The translations under genes and the position numbers were made by a program. Below the pieces are notes generated by a model. That model was given only the letters and a program-made list of their open reading frames with translations. It did no database searches and was not told the DNA's origin. This document shows, piece by piece, positions 43,806-52,248 of a stretch of DNA of 52,461 bases. The number at the start of each line of letters is the position of its first letter. The first letter of the stretch is position 1. This stretch comes from an uncultured Christensenella sp. (GTDB lineage Bacteria > Bacillota > Clostridia > Christensenellales > Borkfalkiaceae), in NCBI GenBank assembly GCA_910578765.1, contig CAJTRW010000009.1, positions 8,961 through 61,421 of the forward strand, written 5' to 3'.

Positions 43806-44726
43806 ATTTATATCATTTGCAACTTAAATAAATTAAAAAAGGATGCCGTTACAGACGTCGAAGAAGAAAACGAACGCGACGAAACTTACGAGGCAACCAA
43901 TCCGCAAATAGACAGTTCGCGGACAAAAGACAACTACCACATTGTAACTCCGTCGGGAAGGTATATGGACGTTATCGAACAGCGAATTGCGGGACTGCAT
44001 TTGAAACGCAAGGTACGCTCGGACGCGGTTTATCTCGTATCGTTTGTACTCGGCGCAAGTCCCGAATTTTTCAAGGTGTCCACACGGGAAAAACAGTATG
44101 CTTTCTTTCGGGATTGCGTTAAGTTCTTTCAAGACAAGTATGGCGAAGAAAACGTACTGTCGGCTATCGTGCATATGGACGAAACAAACCCGCATATGTA
44201 CTTGAACCTTATACCGATTACCCACGGCAAGCTGTGTGCAAAAGACTTGTTTGACGGAAGGCTAGCCGCACTCCAAACGGAGTTTTGGAAAGAAGTCGGA
44301 GAAAAATACGGACTTGACAGAGGCGAGCCAAACAGCCAAGCCGAACATTTGAATACTGCGGAATACAAGGCGAAAAAGATTGTGGAAGCCGCCGAGCAGA
44401 AACGCGCCGAAGCGGAAGAATATTCGGAAGCGTTACAGCAAGCCGAGCAAGGCGAAATCGCCCACAGCAAAAGCGGAATGCGAAAACAAATCGTAGCCGT
44501 AACCGTCGACAACGCCGACCTTAAAAAGCGGTTGGATAAAGTAATGCAGGAAACGCTTGACATTGACAAAGAGAACAAAGAACTCAAAGCATACAAAGTC
44601 CGAGCGGCAAAAGCACTTGAACTGCTTGCAAAGTTAGAGCGTGAAAACCCGTCGGCTTACAACGCGCTTTTTGAAAGCAAACAAAAACCGCCCACTTCTT
44701 CATCAAAGAATTGGTGGGCAAAGTAA
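43806..44726 (+). CDS. MobV/Pre-type relaxase, apparent ATT start
   Basis: Nicks at oriT and pilots the strand in mobilisation. From ATT 43806 the product has 306 residues: ICNLNKLKKDAV, then the family motif IDSSRTKDNYH (about 38-48), then HMDETNPHMYLN with the metal-binding histidines, and a coiled-coil C-terminus. A perfect AGGAGG (43792-43797) stands 8 nt from the ATT, and a TAG at 43791 closes the frame upstream. The first ATG (43965) would remove the conserved N-terminal motif and has no ribosome site, so ATT (or a mutated ATG) is the likely start. At 306 residues it is shorter than many Mob proteins. Activity is uncertain. Confidence 0.8.
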   Translation: MYIICNLNKLKKDAVTDVEEENERDETYEATNPQIDSSRTKDNYHIVTPSGRYMDVIEQRIAGLHLKRKVRSDAVYLVSFVLGASPEFFKVSTREKQYAFFRDCVKFFQDKYGEENVLSAIVHMDETNPHMYLNLIPITHGKLCAKDLFDGRLAALQTEFWKEVGEKYGLDRGEPNSQAEHLNTAEYKAKKIVEAAEQKRAEAEEYSEALQQAEQGEIAHSKSGMRKQIVAVTVDNADLKKRLDKVMQETLDIDKENKELKAYKVRAAKALELLAKLERENPSAYNALFESKQKPPTSSSKNWWAK

Positions 44727-44769
44727 CAATTGAATAAATCTATAAGGAGATAACTTTATCGAGTAATCC

Positions 44770-44955
44770 ATGCCCAAAAGTAAGCAACAAGCCAACACTA
44801 AATGTGATATTCCAGACAGTCAACTTAAATCTCTCGCAAGAGTATTGCTCCCGATTATGCGGGAATATCTGTCGTCCGAACAAGGACAAAAAGACTTTGC
44901 CGAATGGCAACAATCACAACTGAATAAACAATCGAATAATAAAGAGTCCCGATAA
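44770..44955 (+). CDS. Small hypothetical protein after the relaxase
   Basis: 61 residues, hydrophilic and glutamine-rich, helical middle LKSLARVLLPIMREYLSSEQGQ. AAGGAG (44744-44749) is 20 nt from this ATG but exactly 8 nt from an in-frame ATC (44758), with a TAA between, so the original start may have been further upstream. It is 43 nt after the relaxase gene and probably co-transcribed. Accessory mobilisation function is possible; no family recognised. Confidence 0.5.
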   Translation: MPKSKQQANTKCDIPDSQLKSLARVLLPIMREYLSSEQGQKDFAEWQQSQLNKQSNNKESR

Positions 44956-45079
44956 ATAGTATAGGGATAGCCGTTGAAAGATACGGAATAAGGAAATCCG
45001 CTGAAGTCGAGCGGTATAAAAATGAAAGATGTAAACCTAATCAAGTTAGGTAGCCGTACATAAATTGAATAAGGCGGCA

Positions 45080-45121
45080 AGCGGCAGAGCCATTTTTTTG
45101 GCTCTGCCGCTATTTTTATTT
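45080..45121 (+). terminator. Strong terminator at the right end of the island
   Basis: AGCGGCAGAGCCA/TGGCTCTGCCGCT, 13 bp (45080-45092 with 45099-45111), followed by ATTTTTATTT. It ends the relaxase transcript. Between 44956 and 45079 no gene is seen. The island border probably lies just beyond. Confidence 0.88.
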
Positions 45122-45152
45122 GCAGAAGTTTTCGTATTCTTCCATATAAACA

Positions 45153-45196
45153 AATAATCCGAACGTCTTTCTAATAATGAAGAAGTTCGAATTATT
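45153..45196 (-). terminator. Weak terminator-like hairpin after tRNA-Gln
   Basis: AATAATCCGAAC (45153-45164) and GTTCGAATTATT (45185-45196) form a 12-bp stem with one G-U pair on the minus transcript, directly after the tRNA 3' end. Confidence 0.5.
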
Positions 45197-45202
45197 ACAA
45201 TG

Positions 45203-45277
45203 TGGCTGGGGTAGCTGGATTTGAACCAACGAATGACGGAGTCAGAGTCCGTTGCCTTACCGCTTGGCGACACCCCA
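45203..45277 (-). tRNA. tRNA-Gln (anticodon CTG)
   Basis: 75 nt including an encoded CCA. The acceptor TGGGGTG pairs with TACCCCA, the D arm is GCC..GGC, the anticodon stem ACGGA/TCCGT encloses CTCTGAC with CTG at 34-36, and the T loop reads GTTCAAATC. Reads CAG. It borders the island on the host side with its 3' end facing the island, a common integration situation, although no second copy of its 3' end was found at the other border. Confidence 0.96.
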
Positions 45278-45476
45278 ATAATTTGTTTGCTTAATTATTA
45301 TATAAAACAAATCCGAAAATTACAAGCGTTTTTATCGGTTTTTTTATTTTTTCCTCTGCGCGGTTTCCTCAAAAAAATATTATAATGAATCATAGGTAAA
45401 CAAGACTTGTAAAAAATGTCGCTTTTTATGGGAACAAGATGACCGTATTTCACAAGTTTCTCTTTTAAGCGATAAC

Positions 45477-45512
45477 AAAAGCTGTCAAACAAATTGTTTG
45501 ACAGCTTTTAAA
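45477..45512. terminator. Terminator downstream of the hypothetical gene
   Basis: AAAAGCTGTCAAAC/GTTTGACAGCTTTT, 14-bp perfect stem (45477-45490 with 45496-45509), symmetrical and usable from either side. The stretch 45278-45476 shows nothing else convincing. Confidence 0.8.
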
Positions 45513-45549
45513 CCGCACATAACGTTTATCATATAAGAGGTAAAAACCG

Positions 45550-46044
45550 TTAATCTTCCATATCCGAAAACGGTATTTTTCCGTGAAGCTCTACGGCGCG
45601 CCGACCTGTCGGCGTTCCGTCGTCATTGATTTCCATAAGGCGCATCTTTTTTATTTTTGAACAATCTATCTCGTCAAACACGTCTGCGCATTCTGCGGTC
45701 TCTTGGTCGCCGAGCTGGTACAAAATGCACTCGACGGCTTCTTGCACTCTTTCAAACGCAAACTTTTCTATGCTTTCTATCGAAGCGCCTTCTTTTATCA
45801 GCGCGGATACTTCGGGAAACCTTTCGTCAAGGACGCCTTGCTCTATGTATTTTTTTATCATATTCGCAAAACCGCCCCTATGAAATTCAAGGTGGTCGCT
45901 AATCGGCTTCAAAAAGCGGAAAGAGGGAAGAACGGCAAAATATTCGTTTTCCTGTTTCAATTCCCACTTCGCCCATTCTTTTTGCAGACCGAATTTTTCC
46001 ATTACGTTCAACTTTTCTTCAAAAGTCATTTCTTTATCTTTCAT
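45550..46044 (-). CDS. Hypothetical cytoplasmic protein
   Basis: 164 residues, acidic, no signal peptide or membrane segment. GGAG lies 7 nt before the ATG. Host-like codon use and a good terminator make it a real gene. The sequence (EEKLNVMEKFGLQKEWAKW, ECADVFDEIDCSKIKKMRL) matches no family I recognise. Its neighbour upstream on the same strand is an alpha/beta-hydrolase, with 44 nt between. Confidence 0.75.
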   Translation of the reverse strand: MKDKEMTFEEKLNVMEKFGLQKEWAKWELKQENEYFAVLPSFRFLKPISDHLEFHRGGFANMIKKYIEQGVLDERFPEVSALIKEGASIESIEKFAFERVQEAVECILYQLGDQETAECADVFDEIDCSKIKKMRLMEINDDGTPTGRRAVELHGKIPFSDMED

Positions 46045-46088
46045 TGTCGTTCTCCTTTTTGCGATGCTAAATTGAAATTTATATTGCT

Positions 46089-46799
46089 TTACAGAATGAA
46101 TTGTTTAGCCCACTCAACGGGGTTTTCCCGATACAATCCGCAATATCCGTAACCTTTCAGTTTACGGATATCATACTTTTTTAACCGGGAATTGCAAAGG
46201 CGGGCAACATCCTTATTCCCGTAAACAAACGTGATTTTATTCATTTCGCTTTGTTGCAATTCATAAACCTTTGTATTGTAGCAGCTGTTGACAAGGTTTA
46301 CCAAGCTTTCCTGCGACACGACGGGGGCAACGTCCTTTTGAAATTCTCCCATACCGTTAAAATGCTTATTTAACTCTTTTGCTATGTCACACTTGCCGGA
46401 CTGGATTCTCTTTAAGCATTTCGAATAACTTCTCAGAAAATGTTTTTTAACAAAATTCGGAAAATTAAATAACGGCGCGCTATCTATAACGGCTTTTTCA
46501 ATCGTTTCGGCGTGATTGCAAAAGAACTCGTAAGCAATATTGCCGCCCAAAGAAAATCCCGCAACCGCATAGAGGGACGAAATATTATTTTCGGATAAAA
46601 ATTCTTTGATTTGTCTAATCTCGTCCGCTGTCGACACAAACGCAGAATTTTCGTAATGTCCCGACAAAGTGGGGATAATAACGAAATAGTCGTTTGCAAG
46701 AATATGTGTTATAGGCACAAAAAATTCCGCGCTTGTAAACAATGTATGAATCAGCAAAACCGCTTTATTGTTTTTGTTGCCAAACGTCTGAAATTTCAT
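46089..46799 (-). CDS. Alpha/beta-hydrolase fold protein, catalytic histidine missing
   Basis: 236 residues. KAVLLIHTLFTS carries the oxyanion-type HG-like turn (HT here), the nucleophile elbow is GFSLGG with S83, and an acid is available in FVYGNKD. The segment where family members carry the catalytic histidine (typically GHCG near the end) reads GYGYCG, with Y219 from TAT; one base separates TAT from CAT. The protein is therefore either inactive, a binding protein, or uses another residue. Substrate unknown. Not clearly linked to neighbours. Confidence 0.78.
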   Translation of the reverse strand: MKFQTFGNKNNKAVLLIHTLFTSAEFFVPITHILANDYFVIIPTLSGHYENSAFVSTADEIRQIKEFLSENNISSLYAVAGFSLGGNIAYEFFCNHAETIEKAVIDSAPLFNFPNFVKKHFLRSYSKCLKRIQSGKCDIAKELNKHFNGMGEFQKDVAPVVSQESLVNLVNSCYNTKVYELQQSEMNKITFVYGNKDVARLCNSRLKKYDIRKLKGYGYCGLYRENPVEWAKQFIL

Positions 46800-46852
46800 A
46801 TTATAAAATCTTAAATTGCCTTTTTAAAATACGGCAAAACAAGTCCGTCTTG

Positions 46853-47509
46853 TTATTTTGCGTTCTTGTTGGTAAACGCCAGTATTTTTTCCGTTGCGCC
46901 GAAAGCCAAAATATGGTCGCCGTCCTCGAATACGTAATTGGGCCCGGGAGAGGGGACGATATTTTTTCCTTTTTTAATAAGCAATACGTTCAGTCCGTGT
47001 TTGCCGCGAGGGTTTATATCGACAAGCGTTTTACCGTTCCAGCGCGGGGGGACGGCGATCTCGAATACCGAATATTCGTTATCGATCTCTATATAATCGA
47101 AAACGTTTTGAGAGTTTAATTTGACGGCAAGCTTTTCGGCGATGTCGCGGTTGGGATAAATAACTTCGTCCGCGCCGACGCGGAACAAAAATTTACGCTG
47201 AATGTCCGTATCCGCGCGCGAGATGACGAACTTCGCCCCCAAATCTTTCAAAATAGAAGTAATTTCAAGCGAGGACTGGAAGTCGTCGCCCATAGCCACG
47301 ACGCAGACGTCGTAAGAGGCGACGTCCATAGCTTTCAGATTGTCCGCGTTCATGCAGTTTGCTATAAGCGCGCCGGTGTACTTGGGCGCGAGGGCGTTTA
47401 TCACGTCCTCGTCCTTGTCGACTATCATAACGTCGTTGCCCATATTGATAAGCTTTTCCCCGAGCGTCTGCCCGAATTTACCCATACCGATTAACAGTAC
47501 GTTTTTCAT
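46853..47509 (-). CDS. ktrA: Potassium channel gating subunit KtrA (RCK protein)
   Basis: 218 residues. Rossmann fold with GMGKFG (8-13), acidic D32 after strand 2 and the RCK_C domain (about 140-215). Forms a cytoplasmic octameric ring that gates the KtrB membrane subunit by ATP/ADP, and binds c-di-AMP in many Bacillota. Encoded 10 nt after ktrB on the same strand. Confidence 0.95.
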   Translation of the reverse strand: MKNVLLIGMGKFGQTLGEKLINMGNDVMIVDKDEDVINALAPKYTGALIANCMNADNLKAMDVASYDVCVVAMGDDFQSSLEITSILKDLGAKFVISRADTDIQRKFLFRVGADEVIYPNRDIAEKLAVKLNSQNVFDYIEIDNEYSVFEIAVPPRWNGKTLVDINPRGKHGLNVLLIKKGKNIVPSPGPNYVFEDGDHILAFGATEKILAFTNKNAK

Positions 47510-47519
47510 ATAAATCTCC

Positions 47520-48866
47520 TTAACCTATAAGCAGGGTGTCTACAGGTTTTCTTATTTCGTCGGCGGTGCGTTTTTCACCCAAGGCAAGCGCGAGTGTGAG
47601 TATTCCGACCCTGCCGGCATACATTAAAATTATTATTATTATGCGTGAAGCGGCGGTCAGGCGGGGGGTTACGGACATGCTCAGTCCCGTGTTGCTTAAA
47701 GCCGAAACACATTCGAAAAGAATTTCTTTCAATCCCATTGACGAAGGCTCTACCGCGCAAATTATAAGCGTACCCGTCATTACTATCATAAGGCATGCCG
47801 CAAGTATGGCCAGCGCCTGTGACAAAAGCGAATAATCTATGCGCTTTTTTCCTATGTTTATATCCCTTCTGCCGCGGAAAACCGCAAGCATACCCATGAC
47901 TATAACGGCGAAAGTGCCGACCCTTATGCCGCCCGCGGTTGAGCCCGAGCCGCCGCCTATGAACATAAGAATAACCGTAAGCAGCACTCCGCTGTCGGAT
48001 AGGGTGGAGGAGTCGGTGGTGGCAAACCCCGCGGTGCGCGGCGTTGCGGCGTTGAAAATGCTTACAAGCAGCTTTTCGCCGAAGTTGTATCCGGCATAAG
48101 AGGGGTTGTCGCGCTCGAATAAAAGAAACAGCGCCGTTCCCGAAACAATCAGTACAAAATTTACCGCAAGCACGGCTTTGGTGTTAAGTTGAAATTTTTT
48201 GAAATTGAAACGGCAGTCTATCACGTCGCCCCAGACGCAGAAGCCCAGTCCGCCCAAAATTATAAGTCCCGTAAGCGTCAGCGTAACAAGCGGATCTGTC
48301 GCATAGCCTGTCAGTGAAACGAATTCTCCGCCGGCGCTGCCCATTAAATCGAACCCCGCGTTACAGAAAGCGGATATAGAGTGCCAGACGGAAAAATAAA
48401 TTCCTTTGCCCGCGCCGAAGTCGGGTATAAACCTTATCATAAGAAGCAAGGTCCCTACGGTTTCGCAAAGCAAGGTTCCGACGACTATCCGTCTTAACAG
48501 AACGAGTACGCCGTTCGCGTTCCCGCGCGAGTCCAATATGAAAGCGTTTTTGCTTCCCGTGGACATGTTGCGCTTGAAAATAAGAAACGCCGCCGAAACA
48601 ATCGTCATAAAGCCCAGCCCGCTCGCCTGAATGAGGAACAGAATGACAAGCTGACCGAACAGCGTCCAGTGCGTGTTGATGTCGTAGGGGGACAGCCCCG
48701 TGATGCACACGGCGGAGACGGAGGTGAACAGCGCGTTCAAATATGAAGTTGACTGTCCGCTTTTGGTTGCGAACGGCAGTATGAGCAGTATGCTGCCCAA
48801 AAGCGTCCCCAAAAGGTACGCCAGGGCGAGCATTTGCCATACGGATAGCTTAAATTTGACTTTCAT
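47520..48866 (-). CDS. ktrB: Potassium uptake membrane subunit KtrB (TrkH/KtrB family)
   Basis: 448 residues with four M1-P-M2 repeats. Filter glycines are in CITGLS, CNAGFD, RTAGFA and SNTGLS. Cation channel of the Ktr system, moving K+ with or without Na+ under control of KtrA. Transcribed from a consensus promoter with a 5' leader of about 120 nt containing GC palindromes. No clear ribosome site precedes the ATG, so translation may be controlled by leader structure. Confidence 0.95.
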   Translation of the reverse strand: MKVKFKLSVWQMLALAYLLGTLLGSILLILPFATKSGQSTSYLNALFTSVSAVCITGLSPYDINTHWTLFGQLVILFLIQASGLGFMTIVSAAFLIFKRNMSTGSKNAFILDSRGNANGVLVLLRRIVVGTLLCETVGTLLLMIRFIPDFGAGKGIYFSVWHSISAFCNAGFDLMGSAGGEFVSLTGYATDPLVTLTLTGLIILGGLGFCVWGDVIDCRFNFKKFQLNTKAVLAVNFVLIVSGTALFLLFERDNPSYAGYNFGEKLLVSIFNAATPRTAGFATTDSSTLSDSGVLLTVILMFIGGGSGSTAGGIRVGTFAVIVMGMLAVFRGRRDINIGKKRIDYSLLSQALAILAACLMIVMTGTLIICAVEPSSMGLKEILFECVSALSNTGLSMSVTPRLTAASRIIIIILMYAGRVGILTLALALGEKRTADEIRKPVDTLLIG

Positions 48867-48992
48867 TTGGGTTTAACCGCACATGTGCGCGCACACACCG
48901 TCCCTACGGGCGCATGTGTGCCGGAATTTATATGCGCGCGCATTCACCTGCGCCGTAACGCAATCATAATATACGCGCCCGATACTTCAATA

Positions 48993-49021
48993 ATTATAGT
49001 TATTGACGTTTTAAATGTCAA
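48993..49021 (-). promoter_or_regulatory. Consensus promoter of ktrB-ktrA
   Basis: On minus, TTGACA (49021-49016) and TATAAT (48998-48993), spacer 17 bp. The leader (about 48986-48867) contains ATGCGCGCGCAT (perfect palindrome) and imperfect GCACATGTGCGC arms; it did not resemble the ydaO c-di-AMP riboswitch by eye. Confidence 0.85.
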
Positions 49022-49087
49022 TTAAAAAAGCCCATATCACCTTTTGTGCCTCTGCGCGCATATGCTTTAACTGCGGGGGATAACCAT

Positions 49088-50440
49088 ATGTTCCGCCGCG
49101 GAGGTGCGTTTATAGGCAAATATTTCGGAACGGACGGTTTCCGCGGCGAGGCGGGCATTACCGTCACCGCCGAGCATGCGTATAAAATAGGCAGAATTTT
49201 GGGTTACGTTTACGGACGCGGCAAAGATAAATGCAGGGCGGTTATAGGCAAGGACACCCGCCTGTCTTCCTATATGCTGGAATACGCCGTCGCCGCGGGA
49301 CTTACCGCGTCGGGTGCGGACGCGTACATTCTTCACGTTACGACCACCCCTTCGGTGTCGTTTATTACGCGTTGCGACGGTTTCGACTGCGGAATAATGA
49401 TTTCCGCAAGCCACAACCCCTACTACGACAACGGCATAAAGCTGATGAACGAAAACGGCGAAAAGACCGACGACGTCATAATCGCGGAAATAGAAAGGCA
49501 TCTCGACAACGGTTTAAAGGATATTCCGCAAAAAAGCGGCGCGGACATAGGCAGGACGGTAGACTATATTTCCGGACGCAACAGATATATAGGTCATCTT
49601 ATTTCGCTGTCGACCTGTTCCTATAAGGGGTTGCGCGTGGGTATAGACGCCGCCAACGGCAGCGCATGGCAGATAGCGCGCAGCGTGTTCGAGGCGCTCG
49701 GCGCGAAAACCTATACAGTCGGGTGCGAGCCGAACGGCGTAAACGTAAACGACGGGGTAGGCTCCACCCATATAGAAACACTTGCCGAATTGGTGAAAAG
49801 TAATTCGCTGGACATAGGCTTCGCTTTCGACGGGGACGCGGACAGGTGTATATGCGTCGACGAAAACGGCGACGTGCTCACCGGCGACGAGGAGCTTTAC
49901 GTCTGCGCCCGATATATGCGCGCGCGCGGCGAGCTTTCCGGCGATAAAATAGTTTGCACCACCCTCAGCAACGGCGGACTTATTAAAAGTCTGTCCGCCT
50001 GCGGAATAAGCTGTTCGGTCTGCGACGTGGGCGATAAAAACGTGTGCGACAGAATGAACGAAACGGGCGCGGTCCTCGGCGGCGAACGCAGCGGGCACAT
50101 AGTTTTTTCCAAATACGAAAGCACGGGCGACGGACTTGTGACCGCGGTTATGATAATGGAAACTCTTTTGGAAAACAAGTGCCGCGCCTCCTCCCTTACA
50201 AAGGGATACAAGGCTTTTCCGCAGGTTCTTATAAACGTTCCCGCGGCAAACGGGCGCAAAACATGTGCGGACGTACGCCGCGACGTTGAAGAAATAAGCG
50301 CCCGCTTCGGAGTGCGTACCGTCGTGCGCCCTTCGGGTACCGAAAGCTTAATCCGCGTCATGGCGGAGGGCGAAAACTACGACGACTGTCTTTCCGCCTG
50401 CGGTGAAATACGCGCATCGATACAAAATATAACGGAGTAA
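49088..50440 (+). CDS. glmM: Phosphoglucosamine mutase
   Basis: Converts glucosamine-6-phosphate to glucosamine-1-phosphate for peptidoglycan. 450 residues from ATG 49088 (GGGGGA at 49075-49080, 7-nt spacer). Phosphoserine S108 in SASHNP, metal loop DGDADR and phosphate loop RPSGTES are present. The family N-terminus (MGKYFGTDGFRG) aligns with codons starting at 49112, where the first codon is ATA instead of ATG and GGAGG (49100-49104) is 7 nt away; initiation there is possible. A GTG at 49046 is less likely. Ends 5 nt before glmS. Confidence 0.96.
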   Translation: MFRRGGAFIGKYFGTDGFRGEAGITVTAEHAYKIGRILGYVYGRGKDKCRAVIGKDTRLSSYMLEYAVAAGLTASGADAYILHVTTTPSVSFITRCDGFDCGIMISASHNPYYDNGIKLMNENGEKTDDVIIAEIERHLDNGLKDIPQKSGADIGRTVDYISGRNRYIGHLISLSTCSYKGLRVGIDAANGSAWQIARSVFEALGAKTYTVGCEPNGVNVNDGVGSTHIETLAELVKSNSLDIGFAFDGDADRCICVDENGDVLTGDEELYVCARYMRARGELSGDKIVCTTLSNGGLIKSLSACGISCSVCDVGDKNVCDRMNETGAVLGGERSGHIVFSKYESTGDGLVTAVMIMETLLENKCRASSLTKGYKAFPQVLINVPAANGRKTCADVRRDVEEISARFGVRTVVRPSGTESLIRVMAEGENYDDCLSACGEIRASIQNITE

Positions 50441-50445
50441 AATTT

Positions 50446-52209
50446 ATGTGCGGTATAGTCGGATACGCCGGCGGTCGCAAGGCCGCCGAAATTATTTACG
50501 AAGGACTTTTGCGGCTCGAATACCGCGGATACGATTCCGCGGGTATCGCCGTACTCAAAGACGGAAAAATTTCCGCGGTAAAAAGGCAGGGCAGGGTCTG
50601 CGCTTTGGGCGGTTATATAAAGGATATGGACGGAAAGCTCGGCATAGGTCATACCCGCTGGGCGACGCACGGCAGTCCTTCGGATATAAACGCGCACCCC
50701 CACTCGGCGGGTAAATTCACTATAGTCCACAACGGAATTATTGAAAATTATTCCCAGCTTAAAGCGGAGTATTTCGACGGAGAAAAATTCACTTCCGAAA
50801 CGGACAGCGAGGTGGTCGTCCGTCTGTTGGATAAATTTTACGACGGCGACATTACGCGCGCCCTTTTTAAGGTTGCGTCGCTTTTAAACGGCTCCTATGC
50901 GGTTGCGGCGGTATGCACGGATTTTGACGGCGTGGCAGTAATAAAAAATAAAAGCCCGGTAATAATAGGCTACGGCAACGACGGAAATTTTATCGCCAGC
51001 GACGCGCCCGCGCTTGCGGGCTTCTGCGGCGAAATAAGCTTTTTAAAGGACGGCGACTGCGCTTTGGTAACGCGCGGCGGCGTTAGTATTTTCGACTCCG
51101 CAATGCAGGGCGTTTTAAGAGAAAGAGTGAAAAATTCCGCGACGAACGCAAGTCTGGACCTTAACGGTTGTCCCCACTATATGTTAAAGGAAATCCGCGA
51201 GGTTCCCGCTTCGGTCGTAAATACCTGCAACGCGTATTCCTCTGCGGAAGAAAAACTTAAAAGCGTTGTTTCGGGCTGCGACAGGGTGATTATAGTGGGT
51301 TGCGGCACAGCGTACAACAGCGGGCTGATTGCAAAACGCTATATAGAAAAATTCGCGCGCATACCCGCCGAAGCGGAAATTGCGGGCGAGTTCCGCTACA
51401 ACAGACCGGTAGTAACCCCGACGACCGCGGTCATCGCCGTAAGCCAAAGCGGCGAAACTGCCGACACTTTGGAAGCCGCCAAGCTTGCTTATTCGCTCGG
51501 CGCGAAGGTCGTCGCCGTGACAAACGCGCCCTATTCCCAGCTTACGCGCTGTGCGCACGCGGTCGTGCCCGTTGTCGCGGGGCATGAAATTTGCGTGGCG
51601 GCGACCAAAAGCTATACCGGACAGATTGCCGCCCTTTATTTGATTGCCCACACCCTTGCCGGCAGAGATATCGGCGAAGCGACGCAAAAGCTTTTCAAAA
51701 TTTCCCGTCTGTGCGAAAGCGCAATTGAGACGGAGGGCATAGATTCACTTGCGCATATGTGCGCCCGTTCGGTCGGCACGTATTTCCTCGGCAGAGATCT
51801 GGACTACGCCGTGGCTGTCGAAGGCAGCTTGAAGCTCAGGGAAATTTCCTATATCGCGGGCGGCGGCTATCCCGCCGGAGAGCTTAAACACGGCACGCTT
51901 GCCCTTGTGGACGAAAACGTCGTCGCCGTGGTCATAATAACGGATAAGCGGCTTGCGGACAAAAGCATGAACGCGGTGGAACAAGTGCTTGCCCGCGGCG
52001 GAAAAGTTGCGGTAATAAGCAATATAGCGGAAACCGAAAAAGAACTTCAAGGAAGGGCGCAGTTGATTAAAATTCCCGACTGCGACGAAAATCTTTCCCC
52101 GCTTGTATCGGCTGTTGCGGTACAGCTTCTGGCATACAAAACCGCAGTGCTGTTGAACCGCGACCCCGACAAGCCGCGCAACCTTGCCAAAAGCGTCACG
52201 GTGGAATAA
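50446..52209 (+). CDS. glmS: Glutamine-fructose-6-phosphate aminotransferase (isomerising)
   Basis: Makes glucosamine-6-phosphate from fructose-6-phosphate and glutamine, the step before GlmM. 587 residues, slightly shorter than the usual 600-610. N-terminal glutaminase with nucleophile C2 (MCGIVGY), THGSPSDINAHPH and the NGIIENY strand; two SIS sugar isomerase domains (GCGTAYNSG, SQSGETADT) and C-terminus KPRNLAKSVTVE. GGAG precedes the ATG. The pairing with glmM indicates a cell-wall precursor operon. No glmS ribozyme fits into the 5-nt gap, so glucosamine feedback must act elsewhere. Confidence 0.97.
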   Translation: MCGIVGYAGGRKAAEIIYEGLLRLEYRGYDSAGIAVLKDGKISAVKRQGRVCALGGYIKDMDGKLGIGHTRWATHGSPSDINAHPHSAGKFTIVHNGIIENYSQLKAEYFDGEKFTSETDSEVVVRLLDKFYDGDITRALFKVASLLNGSYAVAAVCTDFDGVAVIKNKSPVIIGYGNDGNFIASDAPALAGFCGEISFLKDGDCALVTRGGVSIFDSAMQGVLRERVKNSATNASLDLNGCPHYMLKEIREVPASVVNTCNAYSSAEEKLKSVVSGCDRVIIVGCGTAYNSGLIAKRYIEKFARIPAEAEIAGEFRYNRPVVTPTTAVIAVSQSGETADTLEAAKLAYSLGAKVVAVTNAPYSQLTRCAHAVVPVVAGHEICVAATKSYTGQIAALYLIAHTLAGRDIGEATQKLFKISRLCESAIETEGIDSLAHMCARSVGTYFLGRDLDYAVAVEGSLKLREISYIAGGGYPAGELKHGTLALVDENVVAVVIITDKRLADKSMNAVEQVLARGGKVAVISNIAETEKELQGRAQLIKIPDCDENLSPLVSAVAVQLLAYKTAVLLNRDPDKPRNLAKSVTVE

Positions 52210-52248
52210 ATTTATATTGCGCCACTTGCGCATATGCGCTATAATTAA

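Noticed and set aside
32775..44766. Stop-codon reassignment (TAA or TAG read as Gln) on the island
   Set aside because: Intact island genes end normally at TAA or TAG in correct positions, and the only tRNA seen has anticodon CTG, not a suppressor.
15705..45247. 12-bp word ACGGAGTCAGAG shared by the left border and the anticodon arm of tRNA-Gln
   Set aside because: It would suggest insertion of the whole island into the tRNA, but the identity does not extend to either end of the tRNA and the left flank shows no tRNA half. Chance match is likely; the 14-bp repeat at the integrase is better.
45298..45492. 64-codon minus-strand frame between tRNA-Gln and the hypothetical gene
   Set aside because: No ribosome site, overlaps a terminator stem, low-complexity basic sequence.
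48867..48990. Possible ydaO-type c-di-AMP riboswitch before ktrB
   Set aside because: Position and target fit, but I could not find the conserved core of that aptamer; only GC palindromes are visible.
49514..50098. 194-codon antisense frame within glmM
   Set aside because: Shadow of glmM with no own signals.
50441..50445. glmS ribozyme
   Set aside because: The glmM-glmS gap is 5 nt, and no ribozyme core is seen upstream.
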